The translations under genes were made by a program, and so were the position numbers. From W0P28-013 sp051878315 (lineage in GTDB: Bacteria > Bacteroidota > Bacteroidia > Bacteroidales > Paludibacteraceae), in the NCBI GenBank assembly GCA_051878315.1, contig JBJEJW010000006.1, forward strand, positions 1 to 64,000: 64,000 nucleotides of DNA. Direction: 5' to 3'. The notes under the pieces are model-generated. The model had not been told where the DNA came from. It ran no database searches and worked only from the letters and a program-made list of their open reading frames with translations. Positions 48,715 through 56,602 of this stretch are shown here, one piece after another. Position 1 is the stretch's first letter; every line of letters begins with the position of its first letter.

Positions 48715-49679
48715 GTATTGCTTACACATTGCACAGTGGCAAAAACAACAAATTTGTCTATTACACCAAAGCATACGCGCGCGAATTGACGCCCAAGTTT
48801 TTGTGCCAACGCCGACGCGAATCGCTCTTGCAAGCTCTGGCGACTCGTCCCGATGCCGACTACATCAAGCAGCGTATCGATTATTATTGTCGCCTCAACG
48901 CACCGATTGCGCTCGGCAGCGACAGCCCGACGCTGGGCGAACACAAATGTTCGACAAATAAAGTGTATTACTTTGATAGTTACGAATTTACACGTTATTT
49001 CCCCGACCATTTGCGATGGCGTTTCCTCAAAGGCGACATCACGTATGTGCCCGACCAACCGACCGTCGTCAAAAGTCGTCCGTTACAGTGCGACAACAGC
49101 AACTCCGTATTACTGAAACTCGACAAAATACGGCATTTCACATTCGTGAACGACCGCAAACCATTTGCCACAAAACGCGACCAAGCCATTTTCAGAGGCA
49201 AAGTGGCAGGTAAGGAAAATCGTATCCGATTTATGCAAATGTATTTCGGCAGTGACATCTGCGACTGCGGCAACGTGAGCACATCTCCTGACACACCAAT
49301 AGCATGGCATACGCCGAAAAAGACTATACGCGAACATCTCGATTACAAATTTGTGATGGCACTCGAAGGCAACGATGTCGCCAGCAACCTGAAATGGGTT
49401 ATGTCGTCGAATTCTATAGCCGTGATGCCGCGTCCAACATGCGAAACATGGTTTATGGAAGGCACACTGATTCCCAATTACCATTACATTGAAATCAAAC
49501 CCGATTTCAGCGATTTGGGAGAACGTTTGCAATACTATGCAGTGCACAGCGACGAAGCCGAACAAATCATTACACACGCACATGCATTTGTCGCCCAATT
49601 CCGCGATAAAACACGCGAAAAGCTAATTGCACTTGGCGTACTCGACAAATACCTGAAACTTGTAAACAATACAAAATGA
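48711..49679 (+). CDS. Glycosyltransferase family 90 (CAP10-like)
   Basis: A 322-residue protein of the LPS-modifying GT90/CAP10 type: KVYYFDSYEFTRYFPDHLRW, then GDITYVPDQPTVVKSRP, FRGKVAGKENRIRF, the C-terminal YKFVMALEGNDVASNLKWVMSS (split here as YKFVMALEGND and VASNLKWVMSS), and PTCETWFMEG. These are the conserved donor- and acceptor-site motifs. It likely adds a sugar such as xylose or a hexose to the LPS core. The frame is open far upstream, but the ATG overlapping the GT9 stop as ATGA is the start. Confidence 0.88.
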   Translation: MSIAYTLHSGKNNKFVYYTKAYARELTPKFLCQRRRESLLQALATRPDADYIKQRIDYYCRLNAPIALGSDSPTLGEHKCSTNKVYYFDSYEFTRYFPDHLRWRFLKGDITYVPDQPTVVKSRPLQCDNSNSVLLKLDKIRHFTFVNDRKPFATKRDQAIFRGKVAGKENRIRFMQMYFGSDICDCGNVSTSPDTPIAWHTPKKTIREHLDYKFVMALEGNDVASNLKWVMSSNSIAVMPRPTCETWFMEGTLIPNYHYIEIKPDFSDLGERLQYYAVHSDEAEQIITHAHAFVAQFRDKTREKLIALGVLDKYLKLVNNTK

Positions 49680-50395
49680 GCAAAGTCGTTGTAAATAGCG
49701 CCTATTCCGATTTGCGTACATTTATCGAAGCGTTGCCGCAAACTTTCGCTCACAGCGGCCAAGTGATTTACGACGCACGCAACCAAATTCGCGTTATCAC
49801 CCTGCCGGACGGACGACAAGCGAACGTCAAACGCTATCATAGACCGGCATTCCCAAATCGGGTGATTTATTCCTACATCCGCCCATCGAAAGCCGAAAGA
49901 GCCTATCGGAACGCATTACTGCTACAAGCAAACGGAGTTGCCACGCCTACACCAATCGGTTACATTTTGTGTGGGCGCCGACTTATAACTGAAAGTTACC
50001 TCGTTACCGCACAATCGCCCTTGCAACGGCGTTTTTACGAATTTCGCGAACACGGTATCACCGGCTACGAAGACATCATTAAAGCATTTGCACGTTTTTC
50101 GGCCGATTTGCACAGCAAAAACATCTATCACAAAGACTATTCGCCCGGCAATATTTTATTCGACAAACAAGTAGATGGCAGCATCCGTTTTGAATTGGTG
50201 GACATCAACCGCATGGAATTCGGCACGCCAATCGGCATGGCAAAAGCCTGCAAAAACTTTTGTCGGCTTTGGGGCAAACAAGATTTTTTCGAGTTATTGG
50301 CCGCAGAATACGCTGCAGCCCGCGGTTGGGACAAGCAACAGACCAGCGAACTAATTATTCACTATTGGAAGCGTTTTTGGAAATATCGCACATGA
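49676..50395 (+). CDS. Lipopolysaccharide kinase (InaA/WaaP-like)
   Basis: A 239-residue protein-kinase-fold enzyme. The catalytic loop is HKDYSPGNILF (Asp in HKD) and the metal-binding Asp in ELVDINRMEF. The N-lobe Lys is probably in ANVKRYHRP. The LPS kinase family phosphorylates core sugars (heptose or Kdo), which strengthens the outer membrane through cation bridges. It overlaps GT90 before and GT2 after by four bases each. Confidence 0.87.
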   Translation: MSKVVVNSAYSDLRTFIEALPQTFAHSGQVIYDARNQIRVITLPDGRQANVKRYHRPAFPNRVIYSYIRPSKAERAYRNALLLQANGVATPTPIGYILCGRRLITESYLVTAQSPLQRRFYEFREHGITGYEDIIKAFARFSADLHSKNIYHKDYSPGNILFDKQVDGSIRFELVDINRMEFGTPIGMAKACKNFCRLWGKQDFFELLAAEYAAARGWDKQQTSELIIHYWKRFWKYRT

Positions 50396-51282
50396 AAAGC
50401 GTCAGCATCGTCATACCCAATTTTAACGGCAGGCAATTATTGGAACGTTATTTGCCATTTGTAGAACAGGCCTGCCAACATGCCACTCTGCTGACCGCAT
50501 GGGAAATTATTGTCGTTGACGATGCCTCTACCGACGACTCCATAACATTCCTCGAAACACAGTACCCAAACATTCGGATTATCCGCAACAGGGAAAACCG
50601 TGGTTTCAGCATCACAGCCAACAAGGGAATAGATGCAGCGACAATGCAGTTGATACTAATGCTCAATAATGACATCCAACTGCCCGATAACTTTTTTGAT
50701 GCGCTCATTCCCTATTTTGACCGCGAAGATACATTCGGCGTATATTCCACACTGAAAGACACCACGGGAACAATCGTTTTGGAGGGGCGCAAACTGCCAT
50801 TAGTGCATCACGACAAATTAAGTTACACCGACGACAAATCAGCCACAGCCGAAGGTCTTAGTTTTTATCTGTGCGGCGGCAACGCACTGATTGACCGCCA
50901 AAAATTAGTGGCGCTGCATGGTTACGACGAAATTTATTCCCCTTTTTATTGCGAAGACATGGATCTATCGTTGCGTGCGTGGCAACACGGTTGGAAAAGT
51001 TGGTACACCGATAGTACTGCATGCATCCATCAGCACTCCGCCACAATCAATAGCCAATACACCTCTCATATCGTGAAACGGACATTCGTCCGCAACCGAC
51101 TCATTGTCAGTTACTTTTTTCTGCCACAAAAAAACTTTCGGAGGTTTTTGCTCAAACTGCATTGGCATGCTTTCATCGAAAGTTTACGACTACAACCGGA
51201 CGCCTATTGCGATGCCAAAAGACTCATAAAACAGAGCCGTCGGCAGCGTACTCCGATTGAGTTGACGCATTGGTTTCGATAA
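50392..51282 (+). CDS. Glycosyltransferase family 2
   Basis: A 296-residue GT-A enzyme: VSIVIPNFNGRQLLERYLP, WEIIVVDDASTDDSI, NRGFSITANKGI, a metal-binding region MLNNDIQ, and the acceptor-side motif YCEDMDLSLRAWQHGWK. This is the rhamnosyl-transferase-like branch of family 2 that extends surface polysaccharides. The ATG overlaps the kinase stop (ATGA). Its 3' end overlaps the convergent O-antigen ligase gene by 59 bases. Confidence 0.92.
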   Translation: MKSVSIVIPNFNGRQLLERYLPFVEQACQHATLLTAWEIIVVDDASTDDSITFLETQYPNIRIIRNRENRGFSITANKGIDAATMQLILMLNNDIQLPDNFFDALIPYFDREDTFGVYSTLKDTTGTIVLEGRKLPLVHHDKLSYTDDKSATAEGLSFYLCGGNALIDRQKLVALHGYDEIYSPFYCEDMDLSLRAWQHGWKSWYTDSTACIHQHSATINSQYTSHIVKRTFVRNRLIVSYFFLPQKNFRRFLLKLHWHAFIESLRLQPDAYCDAKRLIKQSRRQRTPIELTHWFR

Positions 51283-52513
51283 TGCCTTGCGACGAACCAC
51301 GCCCCTGCAACCACAGGCAAATCCAAATACTATACGACAACGACGATAGTTGCGGCCCGATTGACTCGAACATACCTTGCATGCAAAAAGCCAACACAGT
51401 AAGTGCAATAAACAACCGACGGGATGGTGGAGCAAAGATAAGCGGTAACAACACTGTCAGCAATAGCACGATTAATCCTACTACACCAAATTGCAGCATG
51501 GTTTCCATATATGCATTATGCGGATGCATAGCAAACTTATCGGGACTGCCATCGACAATAATCGGCATGTGAAAATAAGAATCAGCATACCGCCTACAAA
51601 ACTCTTCGTCTTGTAAACCACGTTCCACAAATTGCGAGCGCGCCTCGACAGGTCCGTATCCCAACAACGGCCGTTCTTTAATCATATCGGCAGAAAGTCG
51701 CCAAATCACAAGGCGCGGATCGTCAACTTGGGTAATGCGCTGCATCCGTTGATTAAGATGGAATACGACACCAAAAGTGGTTAGCAACACCAAATACAGA
51801 GGTAACACCATCCATTTCTTCCAACGCCAAACAATAATCGTCAAAACAACCGCAACAATCAAGAACGAAGTCAACAAACCTGTACGGCCTTCGGATATAA
51901 GCAACGCAAAAGCCACAATGACACCACTGATACCAGACACTATTTTAGCGCCGCGAACAATATGTCGATTGAGTAATATATATGCCACGCAAATCAATGC
52001 CGAATTAAAATACAGATTCACAAGCATGTGCGAATTGATATATTGCCGACGCATGATATTAAACAAAACTGTGTCGCCACACATCTCAAACGGATGAAAA
52101 TTGGTTTTGAACAATAGAAACAATACCATTAACACTGCCGAAGCTATAACCGCATAAGCGAAATAACGCAGGCGAAACTTATCATTCAATCCCAATATGC
52201 CAATAATGCCAAAACCCAAATAAGGCAAGCGCGTTTCAACCATCTTCAAGAAATAACGTGGCTGTGCACCGCCAATATTCCAAAGATAAATCATCAGAAA
52301 AAAAACGATGAATGCCACAAACGTCCATTTTTCTCGTGTCCAAACAAACGTGCGATAACGCTGATTGAGCAAATAATCGAGTGCCAACGACACAAAAAAT
52401 GTAATTAACGCCCAACGCTCGATTTCACCATAAATAAACGGTTGCGACAAAACGACCATTATCAATGCGACAACGGGGATATACGCTATGATTGATTTAA
52501 GACTTTGTTTCAT
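51224..52513 (-). CDS. waaL: O-antigen ligase (WaaL-type)
   Basis: A 429-residue polytopic membrane protein with about 11-12 hydrophobic segments. A large periplasmic loop carries RLVIWRLSADMIKERPLLGYGP and HPHNAYMETMLQFGVVGLI, the Wzy_C/O-antigen-ligase signature with the conserved Arg and His. WaaL joins undecaprenyl-linked O-polysaccharide to lipid A-core in the periplasm. The ATG at 52513 overlaps the GT4 stop (ATGA); the frame's upstream extension is unlikely. The ligase call over polymerase (Wzy) rests on the HPHNxYLE-type motif and the LPS-core neighbours. Confidence 0.82.
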   Translation of the reverse strand: MKQSLKSIIAYIPVVALIMVVLSQPFIYGEIERWALITFFVSLALDYLLNQRYRTFVWTREKWTFVAFIVFFLMIYLWNIGGAQPRYFLKMVETRLPYLGFGIIGILGLNDKFRLRYFAYAVIASAVLMVLFLLFKTNFHPFEMCGDTVLFNIMRRQYINSHMLVNLYFNSALICVAYILLNRHIVRGAKIVSGISGVIVAFALLISEGRTGLLTSFLIVAVVLTIIVWRWKKWMVLPLYLVLLTTFGVVFHLNQRMQRITQVDDPRLVIWRLSADMIKERPLLGYGPVEARSQFVERGLQDEEFCRRYADSYFHMPIIVDGSPDKFAMHPHNAYMETMLQFGVVGLIVLLLTVLLPLIFAPPSRRLFIALTVLAFCMQGMFESIGPQLSSLSYSIWICLWLQGRGSSQGIIETNASTQSEYAADGSVL

Positions 52514-53559
52514 AAGTAGAGTGTACGGTAAATTTTGAAATAGGCCTGCATGTGTTTCGTCCAATCGAAGGATGCAGCATAAGCGAACGCCGCATCTAAT
52601 TGTGCCGCAGTGGTTTGTGTCACTACTTGTGCGATAAGGCGTGCATTGTCGGCAGCCACAAAATCGCGTTCAAAAAAAGCAACATGACGACCGCCGATTT
52701 CTACCAGACTCGTTTTGGCCGAACAAACAACCGGCTTACGAAACAGCATCGCCTCAAGCACCGGCAACCCGAAACCCTCGAACAATGATGGGAACAGGAA
52801 TGCACTGCAATGCCGATAGAGCCACACCTTTTCGGCCGGCGACACAATACCAAGCAAATGCACATTCGGCAGCCCTTTATCGGTAATTTGTCGGCGAATG
52901 GCATCGGCATAAGGCGTCGCATCTTTCCCCGCGATATAAAGTTGATACTGAGGCAAATGCGACATCATATCGAGCAGAACGTGAAAATTCTTCTTTTCCT
53001 TCACTTCGCCGATGGTAAACACAAAAGGTTGTGTTGCATCCACCTGCGCAGGACGATTATCCGCCTGCAAATCAATACGTTCAATGCCATTATACACTAC
53101 GTCGATTGATTTACCATGCAGTTGCACAAATTTTTCGGTCTCGCGTTTGGCAAACTGCGATATGCACACAATTTTATCGGCCGCATCGACCTTGCGCTGT
53201 ATTTTGCGCAGGTATTTATCAACTTTATGTCCCTGCTTTTCGTACACGAAATTGAAATCGTGTATAGTCAGCACAGATTTGCGACAAAAAGGTGTGTACC
53301 GCGATAGTTGGTGAATGGCATGCCACACATCGAACCGTTTGCCGATGAGCCACGGAAAAACACGGTAGATTTTGCGAGCAACGACATAGCTCACCTTATG
53401 GCCGAACCGTCCGACAAATGCTTTTGGCACAAGCAGATAAACTTGTTCGTTGGCACGAGGTGCATACGCATCGCGAAAATAGTAACCATAGTTGAGTGCC
53501 ACTTGTCCCAAACCGCAATTCACATTTTTCAATATCGATAAATCTATCAAAATGTTCAT
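52510..53559 (-). CDS. Glycosyltransferase family 4 (first of two)
   Basis: A 349-residue GT-B retaining glycosyltransferase: N-terminal MNILIDLSILKN, TIHDFNFVYE, VCISQFAKRE, then VFTIGEVKEKKNFHVLLDMM, and the C-terminal donor site FPSLFEGFGLPVLEAMLFRKP with the catalytic Glu of the E-x7-E motif. It adds a sugar to a surface polysaccharide or LPS. ATGA overlaps link it to the GT4 before it and the ligase after it, so three proteins are translated in step. Confidence 0.92.
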   Translation of the reverse strand: MNILIDLSILKNVNCGLGQVALNYGYYFRDAYAPRANEQVYLLVPKAFVGRFGHKVSYVVARKIYRVFPWLIGKRFDVWHAIHQLSRYTPFCRKSVLTIHDFNFVYEKQGHKVDKYLRKIQRKVDAADKIVCISQFAKRETEKFVQLHGKSIDVVYNGIERIDLQADNRPAQVDATQPFVFTIGEVKEKKNFHVLLDMMSHLPQYQLYIAGKDATPYADAIRRQITDKGLPNVHLLGIVSPAEKVWLYRHCSAFLFPSLFEGFGLPVLEAMLFRKPVVCSAKTSLVEIGGRHVAFFERDFVAADNARLIAQVVTQTTAAQLDAAFAYAASFDWTKHMQAYFKIYRTLYL

Positions 53560-54641
53560 TCAGCGTACACGTTTAAGAGGTTTTCGGCGATTTTCTCGTC
53601 AGTAAATTTGGCAGCCTGTACACGTCCCGCATCCACCATGCGGCTTTGCAGTGTGTCGTTAGCCAAAATTTCTTGCAATTTGGAGGCAATGTCTTCGGGA
53701 CATAGTGGATCGGCATACAACGCCGCCTCGCCACCCGTTTCGGGGAAACAGCCGCCTTGCGATGTCAGCACCGGCACGCCCACACACATGGCTTCGAGAA
53801 TGGGGATGCCAAATCCCTCGAACAACGATGGATAGGCAAACACGGCTGCACATTTGTACAACGCCAGTAAATCGGTCTGCGGCACACCGTGCAACAAGCG
53901 CAATTTCACGCCTAACCGATTGGCCAACATCGCCATTTGGTCGGCATAACGCGAAGCACCACCTACAGCCACAACCGCCACTTGCATACCCGACAATGCT
54001 ACGGCACGAATCAGATTTTCGAGATTTTTACGCGGTTCGATCGCTCCGACAGTCAGCACGAACGCATCAGGTAAATGATACTTCAACCGTACCTGTGTGC
54101 AGCAATCCAACGACACCGGTTGCCGAAACAAGTTGCTGCATCCTTGATAAACAACACGTATCTTGCGCTCGTCGGCAGCAAAAAATTCCATCAAATCACG
54201 TTTCGTCTGCTCCGAAATGGCAACGACAACATCGGCCGTATGCAGCGCATAACGCACTTTAGCGGCAAACACATGACGATAAGCCGTACTATACAAATCG
54301 GGATAACGCACAAAAATGGCATCGTGCATCGTAACCACTTTCAACATCTGATATCGATGAATGCCGTAGGGCAATTCGCCCGACAAGCCGTGGAAAACAT
54401 TCAACCCGTGCATATGCGACAAACAGCCAAAAGTACGCCACAAGGCCGGAACAATTTTGTACAATCCGGTTGGCGCAACAGTTGTAGTAGCGGCAAAATG
54501 GTATTTGGACGAAGGTTTGGCATAAAGCACATAATCGTTTTGCGGCACATACGTTGTAAGTATGCGAATCACATCGCGACTATAATTGCCCAAACCGCGT
54601 GCATTGTGATAAGCCCGTTTTGCATCAAATCCTATTCGCAT
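53556..54641 (-). CDS. Glycosyltransferase family 4 (second)
   Basis: A 361-residue GT-B enzyme: MRIGFDAKRAYHNARGLGNY at the start, TMHDAIFVRYPDLY, VAISEQTKRDL, VLTVGAIEPRKNLENLI and YPSLFEGFGIPILEAMCVGVP with the E-x7-E donor motif. The GxGNYSR N-terminus is typical of the mannosyl/glucosyl GT4 enzymes in surface glycan clusters. An alternative ATG lies four codons upstream (54653). The start lies inside the end of the upstream sulfatase-type gene, again showing tight packing. Confidence 0.92.
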   Translation of the reverse strand: MRIGFDAKRAYHNARGLGNYSRDVIRILTTYVPQNDYVLYAKPSSKYHFAATTTVAPTGLYKIVPALWRTFGCLSHMHGLNVFHGLSGELPYGIHRYQMLKVVTMHDAIFVRYPDLYSTAYRHVFAAKVRYALHTADVVVAISEQTKRDLMEFFAADERKIRVVYQGCSNLFRQPVSLDCCTQVRLKYHLPDAFVLTVGAIEPRKNLENLIRAVALSGMQVAVVAVGGASRYADQMAMLANRLGVKLRLLHGVPQTDLLALYKCAAVFAYPSLFEGFGIPILEAMCVGVPVLTSQGGCFPETGGEAALYADPLCPEDIASKLQEILANDTLQSRMVDAGRVQAAKFTDEKIAENLLNVYAE

Positions 54642-56602
54642 GGTATGGTCCATTTGTGTTTTACGGCTTTCAAATTTATCAATTGATGTTGTACCGCATA
54701 ATCTCGCATTTTCTGCAAGCGTATCGGTTCTAACGTGCTCTTGTCATCAGTATCGCCTAAACGATAAAGCCTCTCTTTGTGGGTATTGATGCCATAACTA
54801 TAGAGCCATTCGCCATCGCTACAGCCCAAATGGTCATTGTTGACAAAATAGGCATATTCGCGTCTTTGTTCCAACTGATTGATACCCATTGTATTATCTG
54901 TATATGGCAATCCCAATAAGGCCATGATTGTCGGCGTAATATCCTGTTGTTGAGCAGGTTGATACACGATAGTATCGGTTACTCCTTCCGTAACGATAAA
55001 ACAAGGCACCATATTATGCCGTATATTATAATCATAACAAGTCGGTGCCAAACTGCCATGATCGCCAAGCAACACAAACACGGTATTTTTGCCCCAATCC
55101 GATTGTTGTGCTTGCTCCATAAATTGTCGCAAAGCATCGTCAGCATAAGCTACTATGCATTGTTCGTCGTCGGCACCGGCATCACGATATTGTTCTGGAA
55201 TTACAAACGGCATGTGATTGCTAACGGTAACGAAAAGTGCGAAAAACGGTGCGGCAGCCGTGTCGGCACGCTGCTGCAAATAGTTCAAACCGTATGAAAA
55301 CATATAATCATCCGGCACACCGAAATTGTTCACCGCCTCATGCGAAGGATAATCATAAAGCGAAAAAATACGTTCAATGCTATTATCGTAGAAAAACGAA
55401 TTCATATTATCGTACTGCGGATTGCCGGTTACAAACACATACGTATTATATCCGTTTCGCTGCAAAGCATACGGCAACCCCATATATTGATTGGATGGCA
55501 CTTTCATGGTGGCTTTAGCAAAATCGGGACCATAGCCATACAATGTAGCCGTGATGCCGTTGTTGGTATGGACGCCGGCCGAATAAAAATGTTTGAAATA
55601 TAAAGAGTTGTAACGCAAATCAGATAAATAGGGCGTGATATGACGTCCATTATACATAACATCGAGGTAATCGGTACTCATCGACTCCATCAACACAATC
55701 ACCACGTTACGTTTGCCAAATCCCGCCGTGGCTGCCACTTGACGTTGCAGCGGGAATAACGAATCGGTCGTTTGTACATGCAGTTCCTGCCTGATTGCCG
55801 TCAAAGCTACATGTTCATCCACTTGCAACATTGCCGGCAAATCGTCTGCAATGTATTCCGCACTCTTGATAATATTGAAAATAGGGTTGACACCCAACCT
55901 ATTGTAGAATGGATGGTCACAAAAATAGGCGAAACTCACATTCAGCGGATAGCGCTGAAACGAACCGCGAATGCCGCAAAAACAGAGCCCCCACGATACG
56001 ACGACAACAGCTATGGCACACGCCCAATCGTTGCCACCCGATTGACAGGACAAACGAAACGATGTCATACGTCGCACAAAAAAGTGCGTAAATACCCACA
56101 ATGCCAACCAAAACAGAACTATCAGCACAATCCCGACCACGATGAAAAACCAATTGCCGGTATCGCCAAAAATCATGCCGGCCGTATCGCTTGCAAAAGC
56201 GAACCACTCGGTCACGGAAATATTCAGATGATTGTCAAAAAAACGATAGTAGCGCACATTTGCTACCTCGATTATCAATCCCAGTGTGTACACTACGCTA
56301 TAGAACCACGCTGCAACTTTCACTGCAACACCCATTGCACGGTCGAAAGCAGTTTTATCGGGCACTATCAACGCCAACAATGAAAACGCCACTAACGGCA
56401 ACGCCGAAACATACGACGCTATCAAATTATCGAATTTGACACCGATAAGCATTGCACGGCAAAGCCATGCCCACTGCATATCGCCAGCAGGCATATTGAC
56501 TACAAGCAACAATACGCGACAGAGAGTCAATGTCAATAGGCACAAGACATGCACCCCTACTACATAAGCCAACGCCGTTAATGTTTGTCGAGTCCTACGC
56601 AT
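54632..56602 (-). CDS. LTA synthase/phosphoethanolamine transferase-like sulfatase-fold membrane protein
   Basis: A 656-residue membrane protein. Five hydrophobic segments in the first ~190 residues precede an alkaline-phosphatase/sulfatase-fold catalytic domain (~280-600). Visible motifs are NVVIVLMESMSTDYL (metal Glu), SAGVHTNNGITATLYGY with the nucleophile Thr in NNGIT or nearby, FVTVSNHMPF, VLLGDHGS (metal Asp-His) and a nearby NIRHNMVPC. Such enzymes move phosphoglycerol or phosphoethanolamine onto glycans or lipid A. In an LPS locus, decoration of core or O-antigen is likely. An earlier ATG at 56632 is possible; 56602 gives a better N-terminus before the first membrane segment. Confidence 0.85.
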   Translation of the reverse strand: MRRTRQTLTALAYVVGVHVLCLLTLTLCRVLLLVVNMPAGDMQWAWLCRAMLIGVKFDNLIASYVSALPLVAFSLLALIVPDKTAFDRAMGVAVKVAAWFYSVVYTLGLIIEVANVRYYRFFDNHLNISVTEWFAFASDTAGMIFGDTGNWFFIVVGIVLIVLFWLALWVFTHFFVRRMTSFRLSCQSGGNDWACAIAVVVVSWGLCFCGIRGSFQRYPLNVSFAYFCDHPFYNRLGVNPIFNIIKSAEYIADDLPAMLQVDEHVALTAIRQELHVQTTDSLFPLQRQVAATAGFGKRNVVIVLMESMSTDYLDVMYNGRHITPYLSDLRYNSLYFKHFYSAGVHTNNGITATLYGYGPDFAKATMKVPSNQYMGLPYALQRNGYNTYVFVTGNPQYDNMNSFFYDNSIERIFSLYDYPSHEAVNNFGVPDDYMFSYGLNYLQQRADTAAAPFFALFVTVSNHMPFVIPEQYRDAGADDEQCIVAYADDALRQFMEQAQQSDWGKNTVFVLLGDHGSLAPTCYDYNIRHNMVPCFIVTEGVTDTIVYQPAQQQDITPTIMALLGLPYTDNTMGINQLEQRREYAYFVNNDHLGCSDGEWLYSYGINTHKERLYRLGDTDDKSTLEPIRLQKMRDYAVQHQLINLKAVKHKWTIPCE

